Positions 1-7,251 of a DNA stretch of 20,457 nucleotides are shown here, piece by piece. The stretch comes from Acidobacteriaceae bacterium (GTDB lineage: Bacteria > Acidobacteriota > Vicinamibacteria > Vicinamibacterales > CAVVIG01): the NCBI GenBank assembly GCA_031274845.1, contig JAISPN010000080.1, positions 1 to 20,457 on the forward strand. The letters are read 5' to 3'. The notes beneath the pieces were generated by a model that ran no database searches, was not told where the DNA came from, and was given only the letters and a program-made list of their open reading frames with translations. Position 1 is the first letter of the stretch, and each line of letters opens with the position of its first letter. The translations under genes were made by a program, and so were the position numbers.

Positions 1-434
1 TTCGCGCTCGTCGCCGTCAGCGGTTTCCCCACCGCCCGGCACAGCGCGCGTGCGACCACATGTGCCGGCACGCGGATGCCCACCGTCGTCCCTCCGCCTG
101 TGATGCCGGGATCGATCGATACGGGGGCATCAAGCACTAGCGTCAGCGGACCTGGCCAGAACTGCGCCGCCAGCCGATGGCCAGCTGGCGGCAATGTGCC
201 GCACCACTGCTGCACCTGCGCATGATCGGCCGCGATCAACGGGATCGCTTTTTCGGCGGCGCGATCCTTGATCGCAAAGAGCGCCGCCACCGCAGCGGCG
301 TTGAACGGATCGACGGCCAGACCGTACAGCGTGTCGGTGGGAATCGCCACTGCGCCGCCGGCGAGCACGATCGCGGCACCGCGCGCAATCGCGCTCGCGT
401 CCGGCTGCTCAGGATCGACGGCGATCCGTTCCAT
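1..434 (-). CDS. L-threonylcarbamoyladenylate synthase, YrdC/Sua5 family (3' end cut off by window)
   Basis: The family makes threonylcarbamoyl-AMP from threonine, bicarbonate and ATP for the t6A37 modification of ANN-decoding tRNAs, in the cytoplasm. About 144 residues are visible. PTDTLYGLAVD lies at residues 32-42, KDR followed by IPLI at about 57-67 (the family K-x-R region), GPLTLVL follows, and KPLTATSA stands at the cut, which is the conserved C-terminal part of the YrdC fold. ATG at 434 is chosen because an in-frame TAG, shared with the end of the upstream gene, lies 11 codons before it; a GTG two codons upstream is the only alternative. It starts 30 bases after the fructose bisphosphatase and is probably the last visible gene of that minus-strand operon. 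Whether it is the short YrdC form or the long Sua5 form cannot be told because the C-terminus is outside the window. Confidence 0.9.
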   Translation of the reverse strand, partial: MERIAVDPEQPDASAIARGAAIVLAGGAVAIPTDTLYGLAVDPFNAAAVAALFAIKDRAAEKAIPLIAADHAQVQQWCGTLPPAGHRLAAQFWPGPLTLVLDAPVSIDPGITGGGTTVGIRVPAHVVARALCRAVGKPLTATSA

Positions 435-464
435 GCACACTCGCGCGTTGGTACATCGCGATCT

Positions 465-1448
465 CTAGAACCGGATCTTCGCGTCGCCTTTCATCGTCAC
501 GTGAATGCTGTCGATGAAGCGGATCTGGTGCGGCGAATTCTGCATGATGAGCGAACTCGTGCGCGTCCCGTCGCCGAAGAAGCGGACGCCGCGCAGCAAC
601 GTGCCGTCGGTGACGCCAGTCGCGGCAAAGATGATCTGCTTCCCCGGCGCGAGGTCGCGGGCGCGGTAAATCTTCTTGAAGTCGGTGATCCCCATCGCGC
701 GGCAGCGCTCTTCGTGCTCCGGCTTCGTGACGACAAGACGCGCGAAGATTTCACCATTGAGACACCGCATCGCCGCCGCCGTCAGCACCCCTTCGGGCGC
801 GCCGCCAATTCCCATCACCGCATGCACGCCCGATCCGACGACCGCCGCCGCAATACCAGCCGAGAGATCGCCGTCGCCAATCAGTCGGATGCGCGCGCCG
901 GTGGCGCGAATTTCCGCGATGAGTGATTCATGACGAGGCCGGTCGAGCACGATGATGACGAGATCTTCGACGCTGCGGCCGAGACAGCGCGCAATCGACT
1001 TCAGGTTCTCGTGCACGGGCGCGTCGAGATCCACGGCGTTGCGCGAGCTGGGACCGACGACGAGCTTTTCCATGTAGAGATCGGGCGCGTGCAGCAGTCC
1101 GCCGCGATCGGAGGCGGCCAGCACCGCCATCGCGTTCGGCGCGCCGGTCGCGCACAGGTTCGTGCCTTCGAGCGGATCGACGGCGATGTCAATTGCCGGA
1201 TACTTGCCGTCCGCGCGCGAGAGCGCCATGCCGACTTTTTCGCCGATGTAGAGCATCGGCGCTTCGTCGCGCTCGCCTTCGCCAATGACGATGGTTCCGT
1301 CAATCGGCACGCTATCCATCGTCTTGCGCATCGCTTCGACGGCAACGTGGTCGGCCTTATCGCGTTCCCCCTGCCCCATCGTGTGCCCGCAGGCAATGGC
1401 AGCTTGTTCGACGACGCGAAGAAATTCGAGCGAGAGATCTGCATTCAT
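465..1448 (-). CDS. glpX: Class II fructose-1,6-bisphosphatase
   Basis: It hydrolyses fructose 1,6-bisphosphate to fructose 6-phosphate in gluconeogenesis and is a cytoplasmic metal-dependent enzyme of the Li-sensitive phosphatase fold. The 327 residues align along their length with E. coli GlpX as I remember it. Metal and substrate motifs are IVIGEGERDEAPML (53-66), VDPLEGTNL (90-98; E. coli has IEGTRM here), GDGDLSAGI (191-199) and GIGGAPEG (213-220). The C-terminal IRFIDSIH matches the family ending. Length is normal. The ATG lies 4 bases after the stop of the acyl-CoA dehydrogenase gene, so the two are surely co-transcribed. With glgA elsewhere in the window it could feed glycogen synthesis, but that link is inference. 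Confidence 0.95.
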   Translation of the reverse strand: MNADLSLEFLRVVEQAAIACGHTMGQGERDKADHVAVEAMRKTMDSVPIDGTIVIGEGERDEAPMLYIGEKVGMALSRADGKYPAIDIAVDPLEGTNLCATGAPNAMAVLAASDRGGLLHAPDLYMEKLVVGPSSRNAVDLDAPVHENLKSIARCLGRSVEDLVIIVLDRPRHESLIAEIRATGARIRLIGDGDLSAGIAAAVVGSGVHAVMGIGGAPEGVLTAAAMRCLNGEIFARLVVTKPEHEERCRAMGITDFKKIYRARDLAPGKQIIFAATGVTDGTLLRGVRFFGDGTRTSSLIMQNSPHQIRFIDSIHVTMKGDAKIRF

Positions 1449-1452
1449 GGTG

Positions 1453-2658
1453 TCAACCCTTGTACGACGGTAACTCGCACCGTGTGGGACGATCGACGCG
1501 ATAGCCGAGAAGATAGTCGGCCTGCATCAATGTGTGAATTTCGCGCGTGCCCTCGTAGATGACCGCGCCCTTGCAATTACGGTAAAACCGCCCGACGGGA
1601 TATTCGTCAGAGTACCCATTGGCGCCGTGTACCTGAACCGCATCGCCGGCGGCGCGTTCCGAGGCGACCGTTGCAAACCATTTCGCGAGCCCGGTCTCCT
1701 TCGTGTTACGTTGACCGGTGTTCTTCATCCACCCCGATCGCAACCATAGCAGACGTGACGCCTGATAGTCAGATTCCATCTGCGCGATCATCGCCTTGAC
1801 CAACTGATGGTGACCGATTTCGACGCCGAAGGCGTGCCGCGCTTTCGCGTAGGTCACGCACGCATCACGGCAGGCGCGAATGAGGCCGGTCGCCCCCGCC
1901 GCCACAGTAAAACGTCCTTGATCCAGCGCGAACATCGCGATCTTGAATCCTTCGCCCGGTTGTCCCACCAGGTTCGCCGCGGGCACTTCGACCGCGTCCA
2001 TCGCAAACCAGCCGGTATTGCCCGCGAGGATGCCCCATTTCTCTTTCATGGGACCGCTAGAAAATCCTTTGAACGCACGCTCGACGATGAACATGCTCAG
2101 ACCGCTCGGATCGCGCTGCTGTTTCTTCTCGAGATCCGTCCACGCGACCACCAGAAAATTGTCGGCGACATCCGCCAGAGAAATCCAGGACTTCTCGCCG
2201 TTCAGGATGTAGGTGTCACCATGCCTGGTCGCCGTGGTTTGAATGGCGCGCGCATCGCTCCCCGCGCCCGGCTCAGTCAGACCGTACCCGGATAATTTCT
2301 TCCCCTGCGCCTGCGGCACAAGATACCGCTGCTTCTGATCCTCGGTGCCCCACGTGAGCAGCGTCAGGCAATTGAGGCCCATGTGTACCGACATGACGAC
2401 GCGCAGCGAGGTATCCGCGTATTCGAGCTCCTCGCTCACGATGCCGAGGGCGGTGTAATCCATGCCGGCGCCGCCGTACTCCTGCGGCACCGAGACGCCA
2501 AGCAGTCCCAGGTCGCGCATGCCGCCAACGACACGCTCGCGATCGAAGCCGTGCGCGCGATCCCAGGCGCGAATATTGGGAAGAATGTCGCGGGAGACCC
2601 ACTCGCGGATCGTCTGTTCAAGAAGCTGTTGTTCGTCGGTGAGATCGAAGCCGATCAT
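1453..2658 (-). CDS. Acyl-CoA dehydrogenase (FAD-dependent)
   Basis: It is an alpha,beta-dehydrogenase of acyl-CoA thioesters that passes electrons to electron-transfer flavoprotein, in the cytoplasm. The 401 residues show the three-part ACAD layout: an N-terminal helical domain (1-115), a middle beta domain with YGLTEPGAGSDA (125-136) and NGEKSWIS (153-160) around the FAD, and a C-terminal helical domain with the QVHGANGYSDEYPVGRFYR stretch (342-360). The catalytic glutamate is probably E369 in IYEGTREIH (367-375), where short- and medium-chain and glutaryl-CoA dehydrogenases have theirs. The substrate is uncertain; the sequence looks close to the short-chain and glutaryl-CoA dehydrogenase-like group. 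It starts 15 bases after the SAM hydrolase gene ends and 4 bases before glpX begins. Confidence 0.92.
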   Translation of the reverse strand: MIGFDLTDEQQLLEQTIREWVSRDILPNIRAWDRAHGFDRERVVGGMRDLGLLGVSVPQEYGGAGMDYTALGIVSEELEYADTSLRVVMSVHMGLNCLTLLTWGTEDQKQRYLVPQAQGKKLSGYGLTEPGAGSDARAIQTTATRHGDTYILNGEKSWISLADVADNFLVVAWTDLEKKQQRDPSGLSMFIVERAFKGFSSGPMKEKWGILAGNTGWFAMDAVEVPAANLVGQPGEGFKIAMFALDQGRFTVAAGATGLIRACRDACVTYAKARHAFGVEIGHHQLVKAMIAQMESDYQASRLLWLRSGWMKNTGQRNTKETGLAKWFATVASERAAGDAVQVHGANGYSDEYPVGRFYRNCKGAVIYEGTREIHTLMQADYLLGYRVDRPTRCELPSYKG

Positions 2659-2673
2659 GAACGGGGCATCGTA

Positions 2674-3459
2674 TCACGCACGCTTCAGGACACGCACACG
2701 CGCGCCACGTCCCGCCGGCAACAACGCTGACGCGTTGCCGCCACGCACCGAGATCTCGAGACGATCGCTGCTGCCAATGAGCGCCAGCCACGCGCCTTCC
2801 TCTACGTCCGCGTATGTGCCTGATACTTGCGAGATATGCTGCGCGCCGATCTGAACCGACACCTCGCCAAGCGATTCGAGCTGCCAACGGTCGATGTTCG
2901 TCACCAGATTGCCGAATCGATCGACACACAGCACGTCGCCGCTCAGTCCATCATCCGTGGCCCGCGCGGCGGGAATCTGAAGCAGTGTCAAGGCTCCAGC
3001 CGCGGTCCCAAGTGATCCGAGACCAACGCCGGTCGCCATCCAGGCGGCCACCGGCGCAAACCGATCGCGCCCCTCGAACGTGCGGCTCACCGTAAATCGC
3101 CAGTAGCGACTCTCCGTCAATTCGACGGCGTGATGCGCGGCCGCATCGCGAATAACTGTCGTAAACACGCCGTTGTCGGGACCGACGAAGCGACGATCGC
3201 CCGCCTCGATCGCAAGCGCTCGCCGTGACGAACCGACGCCGGGATCGACCACGACGAGGAAAATCGTGCCGGCGGGAAAATACCGCACCGCTGCTTCGAG
3301 TTCGAGCGCCGCGGTCAACGTATCTTGCGGTGGAATGTCGTGGGTGATGTCGACACACGTCGCGTCGGGACAGATCCCAAGCATCACGCCCTTCATGACG
3401 CCGACGTAGTGATTCTGCAAGCCGAAGTCTGTGATGAGCGCAATCACGGGACGTGTCAT
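2674..3459 (-). CDS. S-adenosyl-L-methionine hydrolase (DUF62 / SAM hydroxide adenosyltransferase family)
   Basis: Characterised relatives use an activated water to cleave SAM into adenosine and methionine; fluorinase and chlorinase are distant relatives. The 261 residues begin with the hallmark IALITDFGLQNHYVGVMKG (6-24). DITHDIPPQD follows (37-46), then VVDPGVGSSRRALA (70-83) carrying the family Asp (D72) and Arg (R79), then GPDNG (93-97). Most family members read TFHGRD at the next motif, with His as third catalytic residue; here it is TFEGRD, with Glu at 129. The fold is therefore clear but activity is less certain. The ATG lies inside an octamer repeat array, with no Shine-Dalgarno sequence in front. 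It follows a methyltransferase gene by 31 bases, so a role in SAM turnover is tempting but unproven. Confidence 0.88.
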   Translation of the reverse strand: MTRPVIALITDFGLQNHYVGVMKGVMLGICPDATCVDITHDIPPQDTLTAALELEAAVRYFPAGTIFLVVVDPGVGSSRRALAIEAGDRRFVGPDNGVFTTVIRDAAAHHAVELTESRYWRFTVSRTFEGRDRFAPVAAWMATGVGLGSLGTAAGALTLLQIPAARATDDGLSGDVLCVDRFGNLVTNIDRWQLESLGEVSVQIGAQHISQVSGTYADVEEGAWLALIGSSDRLEISVRGGNASALLPAGRGARVRVLKRA

Positions 3460-3486
3460 CTGGTTATCTCATCATCTGGTGACCAG
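3452..3486 (-). repeat. Octamer repeat array 1 (ATSACCAG type)
   Basis: Read on the minus strand, this stretch divides into consecutive 8-base units GTCACCAG, ATGATGAG, ATAACCAG and ATGACACG. The last unit supplies the ATG of the SAM hydrolase gene. The first unit overlaps an inverted copy, giving the near-palindrome ATCTGGTGACCAGAT on the plus strand at 3474-3488. It fills nearly the whole spacer between the methyltransferase stop and the next start. Related arrays lie at 4858, 7169 and 10031. Confidence 0.6.
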
Positions 3487-3490
3487 ATCG

Positions 3491-4138
3491 CTAAGTCTTG
3501 CGGAACAGGATCTCGCGAACGTTGTTCTTCATGAAAAACGAATCGGAGACGCGCAGGCCGTCGAAGAGGCGGATGATGTCGCGTGTGGCGAGGACCGGCT
3601 GACGCTCGCGCGCGCCGGGGTACGGCCGGTGCCGCAGCGTGCTCTCATCCACGATGACGTATTTCGTGTACGTGGACGGCTGCTCCTTCGGCGGCACATT
3701 GCCAAAGAACCCGAGCAGCGCCCCGTCCGGCCGCAAGATGCGCGTCAACTCGCGGCCGAGCACGTGCGCCGAGGCTTTGTCCAGATAATCGAACACATCC
3801 CACGCCAGAATTCCGTCGACGCTCGCGTCCGCGTGCGAGCACCGCGCGCCGATCGCCTCGGGTAAATCGGCCAGTGTATTGGCGCGCACGTGTCGTTCGA
3901 TCTCGGCGCACACATCGTCAACGAAGATCTTGCAGCCGAGATGTTCGCCGAAAAATCCCACATTCGGACCAACGACCGGACCAAGATCGAGTAACACCGG
4001 CGCCTCGCGAAGCGTGAGCACACGCAGGAACGTGCCGAGCGCCTTCGTCGCAAATAGCGACTGCTCCGCCGCGCCTGCCGAACGCTGGTGCGTCTCTGGT
4101 TCTGGACGTTTCGACGTAAGCCTATCGAGAAGCCCCAT
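3491..4138 (-). CDS. Class I SAM-dependent methyltransferase, substrate unknown
   Basis: The 215-residue protein has a Rossmann-type methyltransferase core. LLDLGPVVGPNVGFFGE (49-65) is motif I. An acidic pair after IFVDD (71-75) would bind the SAM ribose. ILAWDVFDYLD (110-120) is the motif IV region and LTRILRPDGALLGFF (131-145) is the post-IV strand and turn. The N-terminal 25 residues are charged and probably disordered. No substrate-binding motif is recognisable. The gene starts 15 bases after the bactofilin stop and precedes the SAM hydrolase gene, so it is the second gene of the minus-strand operon. No Shine-Dalgarno sequence is evident before the ATG, so translation may be coupled to bactofilin. 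Confidence 0.75.
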   Translation of the reverse strand: MGLLDRLTSKRPEPETHQRSAGAAEQSLFATKALGTFLRVLTLREAPVLLDLGPVVGPNVGFFGEHLGCKIFVDDVCAEIERHVRANTLADLPEAIGARCSHADASVDGILAWDVFDYLDKASAHVLGRELTRILRPDGALLGFFGNVPPKEQPSTYTKYVIVDESTLRHRPYPGARERQPVLATRDIIRLFDGLRVSDSFFMKNNVREILFRKT

Positions 4139-4153
4139 GGGCGACGCGATATC

Positions 4154-4660
4154 TTACGCGCCGACCTTCTGAGGCGCCGGCGCAGGCGTCGGCACGGCCG
4201 CAGGCTTGGCCGCAACGGGCGAAGCGGCGGCTCCCTTCCGCTGCATATCGACGCTGCCGCGGAAGTGCGCGCCTTCGGCAATGGCGACGCGCGGCGAAAC
4301 GATGTCGCCGTCCACCGATCCGTTATCGCGGATATCCACTTTCTCGCTGGCGGTGATGTCGCCGTTCACCTCACCGAGCACGACCACCGACTTTGCGAAC
4401 ACCTGCGCCTTGATGCGGCCGTTCGCGCCGATGGTCAGCACATGCTCGCGGAGCTGAATCGTCCCCTCGACCTGTCCATCGATCGTCAGATCCTCGCTGC
4501 CAGTCAACTCGCCTTTGATGACAACCGATTTACCAATATTCACGGTGCTCTTTTCCAGAGAAGGGTTCATCTCAACGTGCGTGGATGCTGTCGATGTTGA
4601 TGATGGCGCGCCGGCAGATTGTCCGCTGGCCGGACGCACGGCTTCATCCCGTTTCCACAT
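4154..4660 (-). CDS. Bactofilin (polymer-forming cytoskeletal protein)
   Basis: Bactofilins assemble without nucleotide into filaments that organise cell shape, wall synthesis or polarity, usually at the inner membrane. The 168-residue product has the standard plan: a polar disordered N-terminus (1-36), a right-handed beta-helix core at about 38-140 with the typical rungs SVVIKGELTGSEDLTIDG, GEVNGDITASEKVDI and GSVDGDIVSPRVAIAEGA, and a Pro/Ala-rich tail (144-168). The ATG at 4660 is preferred over upstream starts in the same frame (open back to 4858) because GGAGGT stands 3 bases before it and the known N-terminal length fits. It is the first gene of the minus-strand operon and has a promoter-like sequence about 75 bases upstream. 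Confidence 0.92.
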   Translation of the reverse strand: MWKRDEAVRPASGQSAGAPSSTSTASTHVEMNPSLEKSTVNIGKSVVIKGELTGSEDLTIDGQVEGTIQLREHVLTIGANGRIKAQVFAKSVVVLGEVNGDITASEKVDIRDNGSVDGDIVSPRVAIAEGAHFRGSVDMQRKGAAASPVAAKPAAVPTPAPAPQKVGA

Positions 4661-4734
4661 GTGACCTCCGCCTGACGTCGCACGAACAGAAAAGTCTCGT
4701 GCCGCTGTGGCGCTTGATTGGCTGTTCAAGTACC

Positions 4735-4763
4735 AGTATAGGGTTCCTCGCCAGGCATTGCAC
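4735..4763 (-). promoter_or_regulatory. Putative sigma70-type promoter of the bactofilin operon
   Basis: On the minus strand TATACT (4740-4735) is a good -10 box. GTGCAA (4763-4758) is a weak -35 box at 17-base spacing. The predicted transcript start near 4728 would give a leader of about 67 bases. The same bases read on the plus strand as TTGATT, 17 bases, TATAGG (4714-4742), so an overlapping divergent promoter for the cysteine desulfurase operon is possible but weaker. Confidence 0.45.
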
Positions 4764-4857
4764 GGGAGAACACGCTCACGTGAACAAGTGCGCAACGGGA
4801 ACGAGTGGGCGCCGGCGGTGGAGGTGCGAGTGACCGCGTGAAATGCCTCGCTCCTCA

Positions 4858-4897
4858 ACGACCAGATGACGAGAGGCCCGGATCACCAGATAATGAA
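4858..4897 (+). repeat. Octamer repeat array 2 (ATSACCAG type)
   Basis: Five consecutive 8-base units in perfect phase: ACGACCAG, ATGACGAG, AGGCCCGG, ATCACCAG, ATAATGAA. The array abuts the cysteine desulfurase gene, and two in-frame ATG codons (4866 and 4893) are created by its units. This is why those starts are doubted in favour of 4908. Confidence 0.6.
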
Positions 4898-4907
4898 CTA
4901 TTCACCG

Positions 4908-6065
4908 ATGCGGATGTACTTCGACTACAACGCCACCACCCCGCTGGCGCCTGAGGTGCTCGCGCAGGTCTCGCGCGTGAGCGCGGACACCTTTGGCAAC
5001 GCCTCGAGCGTGCACCACTTCGGACAGCAGGCCAAGGCTGTCCTTGACGAAGCGCGCAGCGCGGTCTGCCGGTTGCTTGGCGCCGATCCGTCCGAGCTTG
5101 TCTTCACCAGCGGTGGCACCGAAGCGGACAATGCGGCCATCCGCGGCGTCGCGGACGCGATGGAAGCCACAGGGCGGCGTCATCTGGTGGCGTCGGCCAT
5201 CGAACACGAGGCGGTGCTCAATACCTTCAAGGCGCTGGCGCGTCGGGGATGGGAGACCACGCTCGTCCCTGTTGACACCTCGGGCATCGTCTCGGTGGAA
5301 CGGCTGCGCGAAGCGATCACCGACAAGACCGCGCTCGTCTCCGTGATGCACGCCAACAACGAAATCGGCACGATTCAACCGATTGCCGACATCGCCAGGA
5401 TCACCCACGAACACGGCGCATTGCTGCACACCGATGCGGTGCAGTCGGCGGCCAAGATTCCTGTCAACGTGCGTGAACTTGGTGTCGATCTGCTCGCGTT
5501 GTCCGCGCACAAGTTCAACGGACCGAAAGGCGTCGGCGCGCTCTGGGTCAAACGCGGCACGCGGGTGCTGCCGATCCTCACCGGCGGGAAGCACGAACGC
5601 AATCGCCGCGCCGGGACCGAGAACGTCCCCGCAATCGCCGGATTCGGCGTCGCCGCGCAACTTGCCGCGACGAAGCTGCCTGCGGAAACCACACGCCTCA
5701 GCGCGCTGCGCGACATGCTGGAAGCGGGAATCCTCGGCAGCGTCCCAGGCACGCAGGTGAACGGCGATACCAGCCGCCGTGTGCCGAACACGACCAACAT
5801 CAGCTTTGATCGCATTGAAGCCGAGAGCCTGCTCATCGCGCTCGACCTCGAAGGGATCGCGGTGTCGACGGGGTCTGCCTGTTCGTCGGGGACGCTCGAA
5901 CCGTCGCACGTCCTGAAAGCGATGGGATTCCCCGCGCATCGGACGCAGAACTCGCTCCGTTTCAGCCTCGGGATGTATTCAACCGCGGACGAAGTCAACA
6001 CGCTCATTGCCGTCCTGCCGCGACTTGTCGAGAAACTGCGAACGCTGAACCGGGCGCGGGCATAA
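4908..6065 (+). CDS. Cysteine desulfurase, IscS/NifS type (group I)
   Basis: A PLP enzyme that removes sulfur from cysteine as an enzyme persulfide for Fe-S clusters and tRNA thiolation. From this start it is 385 residues. MYFDYNATTPL opens the protein. TSGGTEADN (67-75) binds PLP phosphate, and the HTDAVQSAAK stretch supplies the PLP aspartate. LSAHKFNGPKG carries the Schiff-base lysine (K202) and STGSACSSG carries the catalytic cysteine (C325) in a short group I loop. Starts at 4866 and 4893 are in frame but encode a non-conserved extension lying in a repeat array; 4908 or 4914 fits the family N-terminus. No clear Shine-Dalgarno sequence precedes any of them. mnmA follows after 25 bases, suggesting sulfur delivery to MnmA as a main role. 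I cannot separate IscS from NifS by motif alone, so no symbol is given. Confidence 0.93.
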   Translation: MRMYFDYNATTPLAPEVLAQVSRVSADTFGNASSVHHFGQQAKAVLDEARSAVCRLLGADPSELVFTSGGTEADNAAIRGVADAMEATGRRHLVASAIEHEAVLNTFKALARRGWETTLVPVDTSGIVSVERLREAITDKTALVSVMHANNEIGTIQPIADIARITHEHGALLHTDAVQSAAKIPVNVRELGVDLLALSAHKFNGPKGVGALWVKRGTRVLPILTGGKHERNRRAGTENVPAIAGFGVAAQLAATKLPAETTRLSALRDMLEAGILGSVPGTQVNGDTSRRVPNTTNISFDRIEAESLLIALDLEGIAVSTGSACSSGTLEPSHVLKAMGFPAHRTQNSLRFSLGMYSTADEVNTLIAVLPRLVEKLRTLNRARA

Positions 6066-6090
6066 TCACAAAAGCCAAAGGCTATCTCCT

Positions 6091-7164
6091 GTGCGTGTTG
6101 TTGTTGCAATGTCGGGCGGTGTGGATTCGTCGGTGGCCGCCGCCATGCTCGCCGAGGCGGGCCACGAGGTCATCGGGCTGTCGATGCAACTCTACGATCA
6201 GAGCGAGGGGCAGACCACGTTCGGAAGCTGCTGCTCGATCGACGATCTGCACGATGCCCGGCGTGTCGCCACCCACATCCAGATCCCGCACTACATCATG
6301 AACTTCGAGCGACAGTTCAACGAGCAGGTCGTCGCCAACTTCGTGCGAGAGTACGCGGCCGGCCGCACGCCGCTCCCCTGCGCGCACTGCAACAGCGACC
6401 TCAAGTTCGCCACGCTCGCCGAACGCGCCCACGGACTCGGCGCCGACTACGTCGCCACGGGTCACTACGCGCGTGTCGAGCAGTCGGCCGGCACCGGCCA
6501 CTATCAACTAAAGCGCGGCGTCGATCCGTCGAAGGATCAGGCGTACTTCCTCTTCTCGCTCACGCAGGCCCAGCTCGCGCAGGCGCTCTTTCCGGTTGGC
6601 GAGTGGACCAAGTCGGCCATCCGCGACTACGCGCGCGCCCGTCATCTGCCGGTCGCCGACAAGCCAGACAGCCAGGAGATCTGCTTCGTGCCCGACGATG
6701 ACTACGCGGGGTTTGTGGGGCGGCATCTGCCTGCTGGCGTGAACAGAGGGCACATCGTCGACGAGGCAGGGCACCCGCTCGCGACGCACGACGGCATCCA
6801 TCGCTTTACTGTCGGCCAGCGCAAGGGGCTCGGCCTCGCGCATTCCCCCACCGGACAGCCGATGTATGTGATTGCGCTCAAGCCGGCGGACGGTGATGTG
6901 GTCGTCGGTCCAAAGACGTCACTCGAACGCACGACGCTCACGGCGTCTGGCGTGAACTGGATCGAGGGCGCGCCAGAAACGCGTCGCCGCGTCACCGCGC
7001 AGATTCGCCATCGCCATCGTCCGGCCGACGCCTTCGTCGAAGCGCTCGAGAATCCCACGCGCGCGGCGGTGACCTTCGACGAGCCGCAACTCGCAATCAC
7101 GCCCGGACAAGCCGTGGTGTTTTACGACGGAGACGTTGTCGTCGGCGGCGGATGGATCGACTAG
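6091..7164 (+). CDS. mnmA: tRNA-specific 2-thiouridylase MnmA
   Basis: It adenylates and thiolates C2 of wobble uridine 34 in tRNA-Lys, -Glu and -Gln using persulfide sulfur from a cysteine desulfurase, in the cytoplasm. It has 357 residues. The PP-loop AMSGGVDSSVAAAML (6-20) binds ATP. C97 in LPCAHCN and C198 in SQEICFVPDDDY are the two catalytic cysteines of the family. GHYARVE (125-131) and KDQAYFL (148-154) are conserved tRNA and substrate motifs, and GQRKGLGL lies in the central domain. The start is GTG, right where conserved homology begins; there is no Shine-Dalgarno sequence. A small inverted repeat, AGCC-AAA-GGCT, lies just upstream in the 25-base gap after the cysteine desulfurase. 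The pair forms a self-contained s2U sulfur relay. Confidence 0.96.
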   Translation: MRVVVAMSGGVDSSVAAAMLAEAGHEVIGLSMQLYDQSEGQTTFGSCCSIDDLHDARRVATHIQIPHYIMNFERQFNEQVVANFVREYAAGRTPLPCAHCNSDLKFATLAERAHGLGADYVATGHYARVEQSAGTGHYQLKRGVDPSKDQAYFLFSLTQAQLAQALFPVGEWTKSAIRDYARARHLPVADKPDSQEICFVPDDDYAGFVGRHLPAGVNRGHIVDEAGHPLATHDGIHRFTVGQRKGLGLAHSPTGQPMYVIALKPADGDVVVGPKTSLERTTLTASGVNWIEGAPETRRRVTAQIRHRHRPADAFVEALENPTRAAVTFDEPQLAITPGQAVVFYDGDVVVGGGWID

Positions 7165-7168
7165 CGCG

Positions 7169-7250
7169 ATCTGGTCATCCGGTCATTGGAGCGACGTAAC
7201 TACCCAATCACCAGTAACTACCCAATCACCAGACGACCAGATACCCAGAT
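7169..7250. repeat. Octamer repeat array 3 between convergent genes, with an 18-base tandem duplication
   Basis: The left side has two units in reverse orientation (CTGGTCAT 7171-7178 and CCGGTCAT 7179-7186). The right side has four in direct orientation: ATCACCAG 7207-7214, ATCACCAG 7225-7232, ACGACCAG 7233-7240 and ATACCCAG 7241-7248. The sequence TAACTACCCAATCACCAG is present twice in perfect tandem (7197-7214 and 7215-7232). The array fills the spacer between the mnmA and trxB stops. It has no T-run, so it is not an ordinary intrinsic terminator. Confidence 0.7.
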
Positions 7251-7251
7251 T

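Noticed and set aside
177..926. Long plus-strand ORF of 249 aa opposite yrdC and glpX
   Set aside because: It is antisense to two clearly conserved genes and its translation is Arg/His-rich low-quality sequence typical of the opposite strand of GC-rich genes.
4902..5939. 345-aa minus-strand ORF opposite the cysteine desulfurase gene
   Set aside because: The plus strand carries every catalytic motif of the desulfurase; the antisense product has no recognisable domain and mirrors the GC-rich codon pattern.
7169..7250. CRISPR array or IS remnant in the mnmA-trxB spacer
   Set aside because: Units are 8 bases without unique spacers; there are no terminal inverted repeats, transposase fragments or target duplications.
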